NCBI RefSeq assembly: GCF_036017915.1
Contig: NZ_CP107929.1
Location: 496,001-560,000 of the forward strand
Length of the DNA: 64,000 nt
Source: Micromonospora sp. NBC_00421
Lineage (GTDB): Bacteria; Actinomycetota; Actinomycetes; Mycobacteriales; Micromonosporaceae
Direction: 5' to 3'
Within the stretch, counting starts at the first letter, position 1, and each line of letters opens with the position of its first letter. Below, one piece after another: positions 35,680-44,665 of this stretch. Made by a program: the position numbers and the translations under genes. The notes under the pieces were generated by a model, which was given only the letters and a program-made list of their open reading frames with translations, did not search any database and had not been told where the DNA came from.

Positions 35680-37218
35680 TCAGCGCGCCATCAGCTGGTG
35701 CGCCGCCCGGATCTGTGACCACGACTTCGGCTGTGCCGGAGCGGTCGCGGTGCGGGTGGCGGCGGCCGGGGTGGGGCGGCCGGGGGTGAACAGCCAGGTG
35801 GTGAAGACCGGGTCCAGGTCGACGCCGGAGATCCGCTCGGCGAGGGCCTGGAACTGGGCGATGCTGCCGTTGCCGTACTGGTGCTCGGCGGTCCAGGCGG
35901 GCAGGATCCGGAAGAACGCGTCGTCACCGACAGCCCGCCGGAGCTGGTGCAGCGCCATTGCGCCCCGGTCGTAGACCGCGTCGTCGAAGATCGCACCGGC
36001 ACCCGGGTTGCCCGGCAGGACCTGCCAGAACGGGTCGTCGGCGGGGTAGTTGCCGTACGTGAAGTCGAACAGCTCCTGCGCGGTGCCCTCACCCTGCGCC
36101 TCCGACCAGAGCCACTCGGCGTACGAGGCGAAGCCCTCGTTCAACCAGATGTTGCTCCAGTTCGCCACCGAGACCGAGTCGCCGAACCACTGGTGGGCGT
36201 TCTCGTGCACCACCACGTACGGGTTGCTGCCGCGTCGCCAGAAGCCGGGCCCGTACACCGGGCGGGTCTGCGTCTCGAGGGCGAAGCCGATGCCGTCGAC
36301 CGGCCCGGCCACGCCACCCTGCGCCTCGAACGGGTACGGCCCGAAGAGGCCGCTCTCCCAGTCGACGATCTCGGCGGTGCGTTCGATGCTGGCCCGGGCG
36401 GCGGGCCCCTGCACGCCCAGCGTGGTGCTGTAGGCGTTGATCACCGGCTGCCCGTTCGGCGCGGTGTCGGTGACGATGTCGTACTGGCCGATCGCCAGGA
36501 ACGCCTGGTAGGTGGCGCCCGGCTTGGTGCTGCGCCAGCTCCACCGGGTCCGGTTGCCGGCCTCGGCCAGCGGGGGCCGGGGCTGCACGCCGTTGCTGAC
36601 CACCTCGACGCCGGTGGGCACCGACACCGAGATGTCCCAGGTGGCCTTGTCGAGCGGGTGGTCGTTGGCCGGGAACCACCACCAGGCCGATTCGGGCTCG
36701 TTGACGGCGAGCGCCCCGTCACCCGTGCGGGTCCAGCCGGAGTAACCGTCGACCAGGGTTTCCGACGGCACACCGGAGTAGGTGACCACGATGGTCATCG
36801 CCTGGCCGGTGGTGAGACCACGCGGCGCCGTCACCACCAGCTCGTGGACGCCCTCCCGGCTGAACCGGGCGGTCCACCCGTTGACCCGCACCGACTCCAC
36901 GTCGAGCAGGAAGTCGAGGTTGAACCGGGAGAGGTCCTGGGTGGCGGTGGCCAGGATGGTGGTGGTGCCACTGAGCCGGTCGCTCGCCGGTTCGTAGCGG
37001 AGCCGCACGTCGTAGTGGTCGACGTCGTAGCCGCCGTTGCCGTAGTCGGGGAAGTAGGGGTCGCCGAGCCCGGGGCTGCCGGGTTTCGGGGCGGCCGAGA
37101 CCGCGACCGACCGGCTCTTGCCCGGTCGGGCGTCGGCCTGGCCGGGGGTGCCGGTCACCAGGGTGCCGGCGGTGGTGACGGTCAGGGCGGCGATGGCCGC
37201 CGTGAAAACACGTCGCAC
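35680..37218 (-). CDS. Secreted M1-family zinc metallopeptidase
   Basis: A 512-residue protein with a signal peptide (VRRVFTAAIAALTVTTAGTLVTGTPGQADA) and an M1 aminopeptidase domain. The zinc site HENAHQWFGDSVSVANWSNIWLNEGFASYAEW near residue 337 has HExxH and the third ligand Glu, and the exopeptidase-type region FALETQTRPVYG precedes it, though the classic GAMEN reads GFALE. It lacks the C-terminal ERAP-like domain, as usual for short secreted actinobacterial M1 proteins. GTG 37218 has GGAGGGAG upstream. It is divergent from the receptor-FtsK operon (149 bp), but I see no direct functional link. Confidence 0.92.
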   Translation of the reverse strand: MRRVFTAAIAALTVTTAGTLVTGTPGQADARPGKSRSVAVSAAPKPGSPGLGDPYFPDYGNGGYDVDHYDVRLRYEPASDRLSGTTTILATATQDLSRFNLDFLLDVESVRVNGWTARFSREGVHELVVTAPRGLTTGQAMTIVVTYSGVPSETLVDGYSGWTRTGDGALAVNEPESAWWWFPANDHPLDKATWDISVSVPTGVEVVSNGVQPRPPLAEAGNRTRWSWRSTKPGATYQAFLAIGQYDIVTDTAPNGQPVINAYSTTLGVQGPAARASIERTAEIVDWESGLFGPYPFEAQGGVAGPVDGIGFALETQTRPVYGPGFWRRGSNPYVVVHENAHQWFGDSVSVANWSNIWLNEGFASYAEWLWSEAQGEGTAQELFDFTYGNYPADDPFWQVLPGNPGAGAIFDDAVYDRGAMALHQLRRAVGDDAFFRILPAWTAEHQYGNGSIAQFQALAERISGVDLDPVFTTWLFTPGRPTPAAATRTATAPAQPKSWSQIRAAHQLMAR

Positions 37219-37367
37219 GGGTGGACTCCCTCCATCGGGGTGTTCGCACCGACAACCTAATCGACGGCGGTGGAACCGTCCGCCCCGCATCGGTGGCGAT
37301 CCGCTACTTGCCCCGGACGTCGACAATGGGGGGTCTGGAGCTCCCGAGAGCACGGCGGAGGTGCCCG

Positions 37368-40082
37368 ATGGTCGAGCCGGTGACTCCGGAGCCTTCCGGG
37401 TCCGTTCCGGACGGGCTCCCGGCGGGTGGCGTCGAACTGCTCTCCCTGCTGACCCGGTTGCTGCGCCGGCCCCGCCGGGGCGACCACCGGCTGCCGGTGA
37501 TCTGGCTGGTCCGGGCCGTCGCCGGTAGTGACCCGGGTGCGCTGTTGCGGCGCTTCGTCGGGCGGGGCGTCGGTCGTCGGGTGCCGCATGCCGTACTGGA
37601 TCTGGCGGTCCGTCGCGACATCTCGGACGTGCCGGCGTTGCTGCGGGAACTGCACAGGCAGTTGTCGCTGGAGGCGTTCGGGGCGGCCCGGCTGCGGTTC
37701 CGGCACTACCCGCTGGCCGACTGGCTCATGCAGCAGACCCTGGGCGTGGGCACCGGCCCTGCCGGCCCGGCCGACTCTGCCGACCCGGCCGACCCCGCCG
37801 ACAGCGGCCGGGCCACCCTGGTCCGTCGCCTGCGTGACCGGCGGGGCCGGCGGCCCGTCGACGAGCCGCAGGTCAGCGGGGAATCGGGGGTCGGCACGGC
37901 GCTCCAGGTGCTGCTCTGGCTGCTGCGCCGCGCGGTGCCCAGCGTGGTGTTCCGGATCGCCGTCTCCGGCCGGGTGCCGGTCGTCGGAGGTCAGTACCGC
38001 TGGTTCATGCGGCAGCAGTACCTGGCCCCCCGCCAGTCGGTGACCTTCCTCGGGTTCGCCGAACGCCTCACCGCCGGTTGGCGCGACGGCGAGCAACCGG
38101 CCCAGGTGGACAAGCTGCTGTTGCACGCCTTCCTGGAGGACCTGCGGCAGGCGTACCGGCGACGGGTCTGGCGGCCCGGGGACTGGCGACGGACCGCCTA
38201 CCCGGTGCTGCTGCTCGACGGGGTGACCGTCGGCAGCGTCGGGCACACCCTGGCCCGGCTGCTCAACGACGTCCGCAACGAGACCGGGCGCAACGATCCG
38301 CTGCTGGTGGTGGCGCTCGCCGCCGAACCGCCACCGGAGCTGCCCGGCACCCGCCCGCTGCGCGAGGCGGACGACGCGGTCGACGAGTGGGCCGAGGCGG
38401 TGACCGAGACCCGACGGCTGCGGCGGCCGGCAGCCTGGCTGGTGGCGTTACGGCCGGACGCCGACGACGCCACGCCGCCGCCGGGGGTGGTCCCGCCCGC
38501 GCTGGTCGCCCCCGATCCGCCGTGGTGGGCGCGGCGGTTCCTACCGGCGGCGGTGGTGCTGGCGCTGCTGGTCGGGGCCGGTGCATGGGCGGACAGCCGC
38601 TGGACGACCGACTGCCATCCGGCGCTGACCGGTCAGGTGCGGGTGCGGTTGATCGCCGGGGAGTGCGTCGGCTACAGCGACGGCGCGGCGCAGGTGTTCA
38701 ACAGCGAGCCCGGCCAGGACCGGCTGCGGGCGGTGCAGCGGCGGATCTTCGCGCAGAACCGGGCCGCCGAGGAGGTGTGGCGGCGCAGCGACCACCGTCG
38801 CCCATACCTCACCCTGGTCTACCTGGGCACCCTCACCGGAAACCGGACCCGGGCGGACGAGGAGTCGTACGTCTCTGAACGGGAGGAGCTGGAGGGTCTG
38901 GCCACCACCCAGTACGCCCTGCTCAAGGAGTCGGCGGCGGCCGACGGCGCGGCCCTGCTGCACGTGGTGGTCGCCAACGGGGGCCGGCAGATGCGCCACG
39001 CCGGGCCGGCGGTGGCCATGCTGGAGGGTCTGGCCCGTGAGGATCCGACGGTGCTCGGGGTGGTGGGGCTGGTGGAGAGCCGGACCAGCACCGCCTCGGC
39101 GTTACGGGAACTCAACCGGGTCGGCCTGCCGGTGCTCGCGCCCACCCTGTCCGCCGACCGGATGGATCAGAACTCCAGCCTCTACCTGCAGATCTCCGCG
39201 CCCAACTCGGCGCAGGCCGCGATGATCGAGGTGTACGCCCGGCAGGTGCTGCGGGTGACCGAGGCGCACGCCTACTACAGCACCGGGGAGGACAGCTCCC
39301 TCACCGAGGACCTCTACGTCGGCACCCTGGTCGACGGGTTGCGCCAGCGGTTCGGCACCCGGCTCACCCGGCTCGACGAGTGGCGTACCGGGCAACGGTT
39401 GACAGGCGAGTGCGGTTACCGGGGGGTGCTGGTGTTCGCCGGGCGTTGGTCGGAGTTCGACGGTTTCCTGCGGGCGTTGAAGGAGTGCGGCGGCAACCCG
39501 CCCCGGCACCTGGTCGGCGACGATTCGGTCAACAGGTACATGGCCAACCCGGGGCTGCGGGTAAGCGCCCCGGGCAACCTGCCGGTGACGTACGTGTCGA
39601 AGGCGGCCCTGGCCACCTGCGCCGCGCTGCGGGCCGCGCAGGCCGCCGGGGACGACGCCCGGGGCAGCTTCCTGACCTGGGTCGGCTCCGCCGGCCTGCT
39701 CGATCCGCCGCGCTGCCGCGACGGTGCCGGCGCGCCGGTCGGCGAGCGGGTCAGTCTCGCCTACGACGCGGCGATGATGGTGGTGCGGGCGGTGGAGAGC
39801 CTCGCCGCCCGGCTGCGGCACGCCGATACCGGTCGGCGCTGGGAACCCCGCGCGGTCAACCCGGTCGGGGTGCACGCGGAGGTGCTGCGGCAGAACGCCG
39901 CCGCCGGCTACCCGGGGGTGGCCGGGGTGGTCCGGTACGCCCCCGACTCCGGGGAGCCGGTCGCCAAGCGGTTGGCGTTGCTGCGGGTGGCCCGGGTGCC
40001 GGACGTCGTCGCCGAACCGGTCGAGGTGTTCCACTGCGGTGCCGCCGACAGCGGGCCGGACCCGGGCTGCCGGCCGGTCTGA
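37368..40082 (+). CDS. Membrane-anchored periplasmic-binding-fold (type I) receptor with large cytosolic domain
   Basis: A 904-residue protein from ATG 37368 (CGGAGG upstream). Residues 1-385 are predicted cytosolic, with no recognisable Walker A; the stretch YPVLLLDGVTVGSVGHTLARLLNDVRNE near 280 resembles a Walker-B-like strand. One membrane helix follows (about 389-408, RFLPAAVVLALLVGAGAW), and residues 409-904 are extracellular. The outer part has the pattern of a type I periplasmic binding fold as in Leu/Ile/Val-binding and receptor-ligand domains (LVYLGTLTGNRTRADEESYV, VLGVVGLVESRTSTASALRELNRVGLPVLAPT). This is not an ABC transporter component: no permease is nearby; instead an FtsK-like ATPase follows. 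Role unknown; an envelope sensor is the simplest idea. Confidence 0.75.
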   Translation: MVEPVTPEPSGSVPDGLPAGGVELLSLLTRLLRRPRRGDHRLPVIWLVRAVAGSDPGALLRRFVGRGVGRRVPHAVLDLAVRRDISDVPALLRELHRQLSLEAFGAARLRFRHYPLADWLMQQTLGVGTGPAGPADSADPADPADSGRATLVRRLRDRRGRRPVDEPQVSGESGVGTALQVLLWLLRRAVPSVVFRIAVSGRVPVVGGQYRWFMRQQYLAPRQSVTFLGFAERLTAGWRDGEQPAQVDKLLLHAFLEDLRQAYRRRVWRPGDWRRTAYPVLLLDGVTVGSVGHTLARLLNDVRNETGRNDPLLVVALAAEPPPELPGTRPLREADDAVDEWAEAVTETRRLRRPAAWLVALRPDADDATPPPGVVPPALVAPDPPWWARRFLPAAVVLALLVGAGAWADSRWTTDCHPALTGQVRVRLIAGECVGYSDGAAQVFNSEPGQDRLRAVQRRIFAQNRAAEEVWRRSDHRRPYLTLVYLGTLTGNRTRADEESYVSEREELEGLATTQYALLKESAAADGAALLHVVVANGGRQMRHAGPAVAMLEGLAREDPTVLGVVGLVESRTSTASALRELNRVGLPVLAPTLSADRMDQNSSLYLQISAPNSAQAAMIEVYARQVLRVTEAHAYYSTGEDSSLTEDLYVGTLVDGLRQRFGTRLTRLDEWRTGQRLTGECGYRGVLVFAGRWSEFDGFLRALKECGGNPPRHLVGDDSVNRYMANPGLRVSAPGNLPVTYVSKAALATCAALRAAQAAGDDARGSFLTWVGSAGLLDPPRCRDGAGAPVGERVSLAYDAAMMVVRAVESLAARLRHADTGRRWEPRAVNPVGVHAEVLRQNAAAGYPGVAGVVRYAPDSGEPVAKRLALLRVARVPDVVAEPVEVFHCGAADSGPDPGCRPV

Positions 40083-40120
40083 CCGGTGGGCGGGTCGTGC
40101 GCCGCGACCCGGTGGGGCGC

Positions 40121-40126
40121 TAGGGT
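40121..40126 (+). promoter_or_regulatory. Possible internal promoter before the FtsK-like gene
   Basis: TAGGGT at 40121-40126 fits a -10, 34 nt before GTG 40160, with GGGGAG at 40152-40157 as ribosome-binding site. The 77-bp gap therefore may hold a second promoter, though readthrough from the receptor gene is likely too. Confidence 0.35.
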
Positions 40127-40159
40127 TCCCTCGATTCGTCCGCGCGTCGGTGGGGAGCA

Positions 40160-42670
40160 GTGGTGGGCAGGCTCGCATCGGCGTACGGGCAGGCGGTCGC
40201 CGCGCACCGGCAGGCCCGGCAGCGGTGGACGGCGGCCCGTGCGCTGCTGGACCGGTTGGCCGGGCAGCCCGTCCCGGAACGCACCGCCGACCTGGTCGCC
40301 CGGCTGGCGCGGCTCGCCGACGCGCTGGCCGCCCCGCAGGCGTCCGGGGGTCCGGCGCCGGTGCGCATCGGGGAGGCGTCCACGGCGGACGGTCGGTTCC
40401 CACTGCTGTTGCCGTTGGGTGCCGGCCGGCACCTGGCGGTCGACCGGGACGCCCGCGATCCCCGGGTGGCGGTGCTGTTGCGGGTGCTGGTGCTGCGGCT
40501 GCTCACCACGGCCGCACCGGGCAGCGTGCGGGTGGTCGGCATCGACCCGGCCGCCTGGGGTGCCACCTTCATCCCGCTGCGCCCGTTGCGCGACGCCGGG
40601 GTGCTCGGCGGCGTCGCCACCACCGAGGCGGAGATCGGCGCGCTGCTGGACACCGCCGAGGCGCACGCCCGCGCCGGTGCGGGGGAGGCGGAGCTGCTGC
40701 TGGTGGTGGCCGCGTCCGCGCCCGGCCCGCGGGAACTGGCCCGGCTCGCCGCGCTCACCCACGCCGGGCCGACCGCCGGGGTGTGCGTGCTGTTCGCCGG
40801 GCGCGCGGTGACGACGCCCGGCCAGGCCGCCCCGGTGTTGGGCGGCACCACCGAGGTACGCCTGGACGAACGCTACGCCCGGATCGGCGACCCGCCGGGG
40901 CAGCCGTTCAGCGACGACGGCACCGGGCTGGCCGTGCCGGTGTTGCTCGACGGCGATCCGCCCGCCCCGGCCGTGCAGGCGTTGGCCGACCGGCTGGGCG
41001 CGCAGGTGCGCCGGGACACCGCCCTGCACCTGGCCGACCTGCTGCCCGAGCGGCGCTGGACCGGCTCCGCCCGCGCCGGCCTGTCGACAGTGGTCGGCCG
41101 CTCCGGTCGTACCCCGGTGGGTCTGGCGTTCGACGACGCGACCCCGCACTGGCTGGTCGGTGGCCGCACCGGCGCGGGCAAGACGGTCTTCCTGCTCGAC
41201 GTGCTGTACGGGCTGGCGGCCCGGTATTCGCCGACGGAGCTCCAGCTGTGGTTGCTCGACTTCAAGGAGGGGGTGAGCTTCACCGAGTTCGTCCCCACCG
41301 ACCGGGACCCGTCGTTCCTGCCGCACGCGCGGGCCGTCGGCGTCGAGTCCGACCGGGAGTACGGCCTGGCTGTGCTCCGGGAGCTGCGCCGGGAGCTGGG
41401 CCGGCGGGCCGGGCTGTTCAAGCGGCACGGGGTGACCAAGCTCGCCGACCTGCCGGACACCGAGCCGGTGCCCCGCACGGTGGTCGTGATCGACGAGTTC
41501 CACGTGCTGTTCGCCGGCAACGACCGGCTGGCCCGGGAGGCCGTCGACCTGCTGGAGGAGCTGGGCCGCAAGGGCCGCTCGTACGGCGTACACCTGGTGC
41601 TGGCAAGCCAGAGCACAAGCGGCGTGGAGGCCCTGTACGGCCGGGCCGAGTCGTTGTTCGGGCAGTTCGCGTTGCGGGTGGCGCTGCCCGGCGGCGAGGC
41701 GGTGCTCGGCCCGCGCGGGGTGGTCACCGGCGCGACGGAGATCGGCACGGCGGTGGTCAACACCGCTGCCGGGGCGGCCGGCGCGGACACCCTGCTGCGG
41801 TTCCCCGACGCGCACGCCGACGCCCGGCAGCTCGCCCGGCTGCGCTACGAGCTGTGGGACGCGCGTCCTGACGACAACGGCCCGCCCGCGGTCTTCCGTG
41901 GCTACGCCACCGCCCACCTGGAGGACGAGCCGGTCCCGGCCACCGCTGCCGCCGCCCGCCGCCCGACGGTGCTGGTGGGCCGCACTGTCGACGTGGCCGG
42001 CAGCACCGCCCGGTTCGACCTGGACGCCTCGCCCGGCCGGCACCTGGGCGTGGTGGGCACCTCGGCGACCGGCGGGCACGTGCTGCGGGCCGCCGCGCTG
42101 AGCCTGGCCGGTCAGCACCGGCCCGGGGAGGCCGATTTCGTGTTGGCGTCGCTGGTGGCCGCCGCCGACGAACTTGCCGACGACACGGCCGTCGGGCTGA
42201 AGGCCGCCGGGCACCCGGTGACCCGGGTCGACGCGGCCGGGCTGCGCGCCCGGATCGGTGCGCTGGTGGCCGACCCGGGCGGGGGCGGCCGGACGTACCT
42301 GGTGGTCTTCGGGGTGGACGCGGCAGGTGCGGCGCTCGCCGTCGCCGACCCCGACACCTTCCGGTCCGGCCACGACGACCTGCGGTCGCTGCTCCGGACG
42401 GGGCCGGGGCACGGGGTGCACCTGCTCGGCTGGTGGCGGGGCCTGCGCCGGCTCGCCGACGACCTCGGCGGCAGCCAGAACCGCGACGACGTGGCCTGCC
42501 TGGTGGCGTTGAACGTGCCCGCCGACGATCTCGGGCTCTATCTCGGGGTGACCGACCTGACCTGGACGCCACGCCCCGACCGGGCGCTGCTGGTCGACAG
42601 GCACGCCCAGCGCACCGCGCTGATCGTGCCGTTCGTCCGCCCCGGGTACCACCCCGAAGAGGAGCGCTGA
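40160..42670 (+). CDS. FtsK/SpoIIIE-domain ATPase, soluble, with two ATPase modules
   Basis: An 836-residue protein without membrane helices. Residues 1-60 look like a coiled coil (SAYGQAVAAHRQARQRWTAA); the main FtsK/SpoIIIE ATPase has Walker A GGRTGAGKTVF near 334, LWLLDFKEGVSFTEF near 365 and Walker B TVVVIDEFHVLFAGND near 441, plus VLASQSTSGVEAL. A second module (about 590-800) has a degenerate P-loop (GVVGTSATGGHVL). It lacks the FtsK membrane domain and the DNA-reading gamma domain, so it is not the chromosome translocase; tandem ATPase modules recall EccC of type VII secretion, but no Esx partner is near. GTG 40160 or 40163 starts. Substrate, DNA or protein, is unknown. Confidence 0.85.
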   Translation: MVGRLASAYGQAVAAHRQARQRWTAARALLDRLAGQPVPERTADLVARLARLADALAAPQASGGPAPVRIGEASTADGRFPLLLPLGAGRHLAVDRDARDPRVAVLLRVLVLRLLTTAAPGSVRVVGIDPAAWGATFIPLRPLRDAGVLGGVATTEAEIGALLDTAEAHARAGAGEAELLLVVAASAPGPRELARLAALTHAGPTAGVCVLFAGRAVTTPGQAAPVLGGTTEVRLDERYARIGDPPGQPFSDDGTGLAVPVLLDGDPPAPAVQALADRLGAQVRRDTALHLADLLPERRWTGSARAGLSTVVGRSGRTPVGLAFDDATPHWLVGGRTGAGKTVFLLDVLYGLAARYSPTELQLWLLDFKEGVSFTEFVPTDRDPSFLPHARAVGVESDREYGLAVLRELRRELGRRAGLFKRHGVTKLADLPDTEPVPRTVVVIDEFHVLFAGNDRLAREAVDLLEELGRKGRSYGVHLVLASQSTSGVEALYGRAESLFGQFALRVALPGGEAVLGPRGVVTGATEIGTAVVNTAAGAAGADTLLRFPDAHADARQLARLRYELWDARPDDNGPPAVFRGYATAHLEDEPVPATAAAARRPTVLVGRTVDVAGSTARFDLDASPGRHLGVVGTSATGGHVLRAAALSLAGQHRPGEADFVLASLVAAADELADDTAVGLKAAGHPVTRVDAAGLRARIGALVADPGGGGRTYLVVFGVDAAGAALAVADPDTFRSGHDDLRSLLRTGPGHGVHLLGWWRGLRRLADDLGGSQNRDDVACLVALNVPADDLGLYLGVTDLTWTPRPDRALLVDRHAQRTALIVPFVRPGYHPEEER

Positions 42671-43378
42671 GTGGCCGGCTACGACGAGTACGCGGCGGCG
42701 GTCCGTCAGCTCTCCGCCCGGATCCGGGAGGGCGAGCGGGGTGCCGCCGCCGAGGCGGAACGCCGGCGCACCCTGCACGCCGGGGTGACCCGGCTCGGTC
42801 AGCGGCTGGCCGCCCAGGAGCAGCGCCTCGGCCAGCTCGGGGCCGCCGCCGGCCTGCCCCCGGCGACCGACCCCGCTCCGGGTGCTGTTCCCGCTCCGGA
42901 GTCGATCGCCGGGGCCGGGGCTGCTTCCGGGGCCGGGGTGGCTCCCGGGTCCGGAGCGGACGGTGATCCGGCGGTGGTGTTGGCGGAGGCGGCCCGGCTG
43001 GTCGACGAGGCGGACCGGCTGGGGCAGCAGGCCGAGGCGCTGGCCCAGCGGCCTGCTCTGCTGCCCACCTGGTCACCGACGGCCCGCGCGGTCGCCGTCT
43101 ACGTCGGCTGTGCCGCCGTCGGGGCGCTGACCATGCTGGTGCTGGTGGTCGCCAACGGCATCGGCGTGGTCGACGGCTTCACCCTGGCCACGCTGACCTG
43201 CGCCGGCCTGCCGCTGGTCTCCTTCGTCGCCGGTTGGCTGATCCTCGGGCGGTGGGGACGACCGGCCCTGGCCGACACCGATCCGCCCCGGTACGCCCCG
43301 CTGGGCTTTCTCGTCTGCGCCCTGCTGGTGCCGCTGGCGTACTGCGTGACCCTGCTGCTGTTCCGCCTGGTGCGCTGA
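42671..43378 (+). CDS. Coiled-coil protein with three C-terminal membrane helices
   Basis: The 235-residue protein starts with GTG directly after the FtsK-like stop, so it is translationally coupled. Residues 1-60 are a strong coiled coil (EYAAAVRQLSARIREGERGA), residues 60-97 a Pro/Ala/Gly linker, and 98-127 a second coil. Three membrane helices follow (about 139-160, 168-190 and 208-232). The N-terminal coil resembles that of the FtsK-like protein, suggesting it might recruit the ATPase to the membrane; that is inference. I do not recognise the family. Last gene of the three-gene operon. Confidence 0.75.
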   Translation: MAGYDEYAAAVRQLSARIREGERGAAAEAERRRTLHAGVTRLGQRLAAQEQRLGQLGAAAGLPPATDPAPGAVPAPESIAGAGAASGAGVAPGSGADGDPAVVLAEAARLVDEADRLGQQAEALAQRPALLPTWSPTARAVAVYVGCAAVGALTMLVLVVANGIGVVDGFTLATLTCAGLPLVSFVAGWLILGRWGRPALADTDPPRYAPLGFLVCALLVPLAYCVTLLLFRLVR

Positions 43379-43485
43379 GGTGCCTGCGGGGCCGGTGGCG
43401 GCTGCTGCGCGGCAGCCGTTTCGGCGGTGGTGAAGAAGGGACCTCGTCCCGGTGGTCGTCCGGGAACGACCACCGGGAATGCTGG

Positions 43486-43833
43486 TCAGCCGGCCCGATA
43501 GGAGAGGTAGTAGCCCTCGTACGGCCAACTGTGGAAGTTGTTCAGTTCGGACGCGGTACCGGTGCAGTCGGAGGTCCGATAGCCGAAGACGGAACCGAAG
43601 CCGTTCCAGCCGATCGCCCAGATCGCCTCTGCCGGGACCGGGCGGCAGATACCGTCGGGCGTGGCCTGCCTGCCGACGATGATCTGCGTGGTGGCCTGGT
43701 AGAAGACGAGGCCGACGTCGGGGACCTTGAGCGTCTCGACAGCGGCTGCGGGCGACGCCGGTACCGTCACGGCCAGCGTGGTGATCAGTGCGGCGGCGAG
43801 ACCCGCAGCGATTCGGCTGGTGAAACTGCGCAT
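43486..43833 (-). CDS. Small secreted protein of unknown function
   Basis: A 115-residue protein with a clear signal peptide (MRSFTSRIAAGLAAALITTL, ending near PASPAAA at about residue 30). The mature part of about 85 residues has two cysteines (GICRPV and TSDCTG) likely bridged, and is rich in aromatic residues (YQATT, IWAIGWNGFG, FHSWPYEGYYLSYRAG). I do not recognise the family; crystallin-like or lectin-like folds are possible. AGGAAGGGAAG before ATG 43833 is a strong ribosome-binding site, and the upstream DNA is AT-rich. GC content is a little lower than its neighbours. Confidence 0.7.
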   Translation of the reverse strand: MRSFTSRIAAGLAAALITTLAVTVPASPAAAVETLKVPDVGLVFYQATTQIIVGRQATPDGICRPVPAEAIWAIGWNGFGSVFGYRTSDCTGTASELNNFHSWPYEGYYLSYRAG

Positions 43834-44203
43834 GAGCTTCCCTTCCTAACGGTTTTCAGGAACGGGGCCGGAGCTCGTTCAGTCCCGGAATAAATTGATC
43901 TGGATCGACTATATTCCCCGTGTCAACCAACCCCGTCGCTGATCGCTGTCGCCGGCTGCTGCCCGGGAGTGCCAGGTACTTGACGGTGAAACCTGCCGGC
44001 GGTAGCTTGGAGTCCGATCCACTCACATCAATGTGGTTAGATAGCTGTGCTGTTTATGCCGGCACGGACTGCGCCACGCCTGGTGACGGATTCTTCTACG
44101 TTCCCATGACCGTGACTAAGGTGAGTTGGCAGACGCACGTCTGCTGAATCCCGCCGTTTCCGCTCTCCCGGTGCCGCTGACCCGCCGCCTACCGCCTCGG
44201 CAT
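43834..44203. other. AT-richer gap with a possible gene remnant
   Basis: The stretch 43890-44110 is clearly less GC-rich than its surroundings. It carries the promoter of the minus-strand secreted protein gene and an open frame 43920-44147 (75 residues, GTG start, MSTNPVADRCRRLL, ending VSWQTHVC) that resembles no family I know. It has no ribosome-binding site and may be a fragment of a lost secreted protein. The rest holds nothing recognisable. Confidence 0.35.
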
Positions 44204-44665
44204 CTACTGTGGTGTCGGTGCCTGCGGCGGCTTCGGCGGTGTTGGTTTCGCGGTGTCGGTTGCGGCAGTTTCGGCGGCGGTGAGGAAGGCGTCCAGTTCG
44301 GTGGGGAGCAGCCCCTCGTCCTCCAGCAGCCCGAGCAGCAGCACCGTCCGGGCGACCACGGCCGTCGGGTCGTCCGGCACCGGTGGCTGTTCGCCGAGGG
44401 CCGCCCAGATCAGCGCCTCGGCGCGTACCGGGTCGACGTCGCGGCCGGTCGGGTCGTAGCGTTCCCGGGCCGCCGCCACGAACCGGATCACCGGGGCGCG
44501 GTCCTGGCCGGCGACGAAGCGCCGCCGCACGGCGACCAGCAGCGCCCCGGCGAGCAGGTCGCCGTACCGTCGCCACTGGGGTTCGGTGAACCGGCGCAGC
44601 CGCCGGTCGTGGCTGCGGAGCCGGCCGGTGAGCAGGCCGCGCAGCGCGGCGGTCGGATCGTTCAC
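44204..44665 (-). CDS. Hypothetical helical protein, third gene of minus-strand operon
   Basis: A 153-residue protein, mostly alpha-helical (ALRGLLTGRLRSHDRRLRRF, YGDLLAGALLVAVRRRFVAG, AVVARTVLLLGLLEDEGLL), with a Pro/Thr/Ala-rich tail. No domain is recognised. GTG 44665 overlaps the upstream gene stop by GTGA. Its C-terminal coding region is followed by about 55 bp to the AT-rich gap. It may partner the two Cys-motif proteins upstream. Confidence 0.6.
   Translation of the reverse strand: MNDPTAALRGLLTGRLRSHDRRLRRFTEPQWRRYGDLLAGALLVAVRRRFVAGQDRAPVIRFVAAARERYDPTGRDVDPVRAEALIWAALGEQPPVPDDPTAVVARTVLLLGLLEDEGLLPTELDAFLTAAETAATDTAKPTPPKPPQAPTPQ

Noticed and set aside
37368..40082. Ordinary ABC substrate-binding protein
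   Set aside because: It has no lipobox signal peptide, has a 385-residue cytosolic part, and no permease or ATPase of the uptake type is adjacent.
40160..42670. Chromosome-segregation FtsK or type VII EccC
   Set aside because: It lacks the membrane and gamma domains of FtsK, and no Esx, EccB or EccD gene is nearby.
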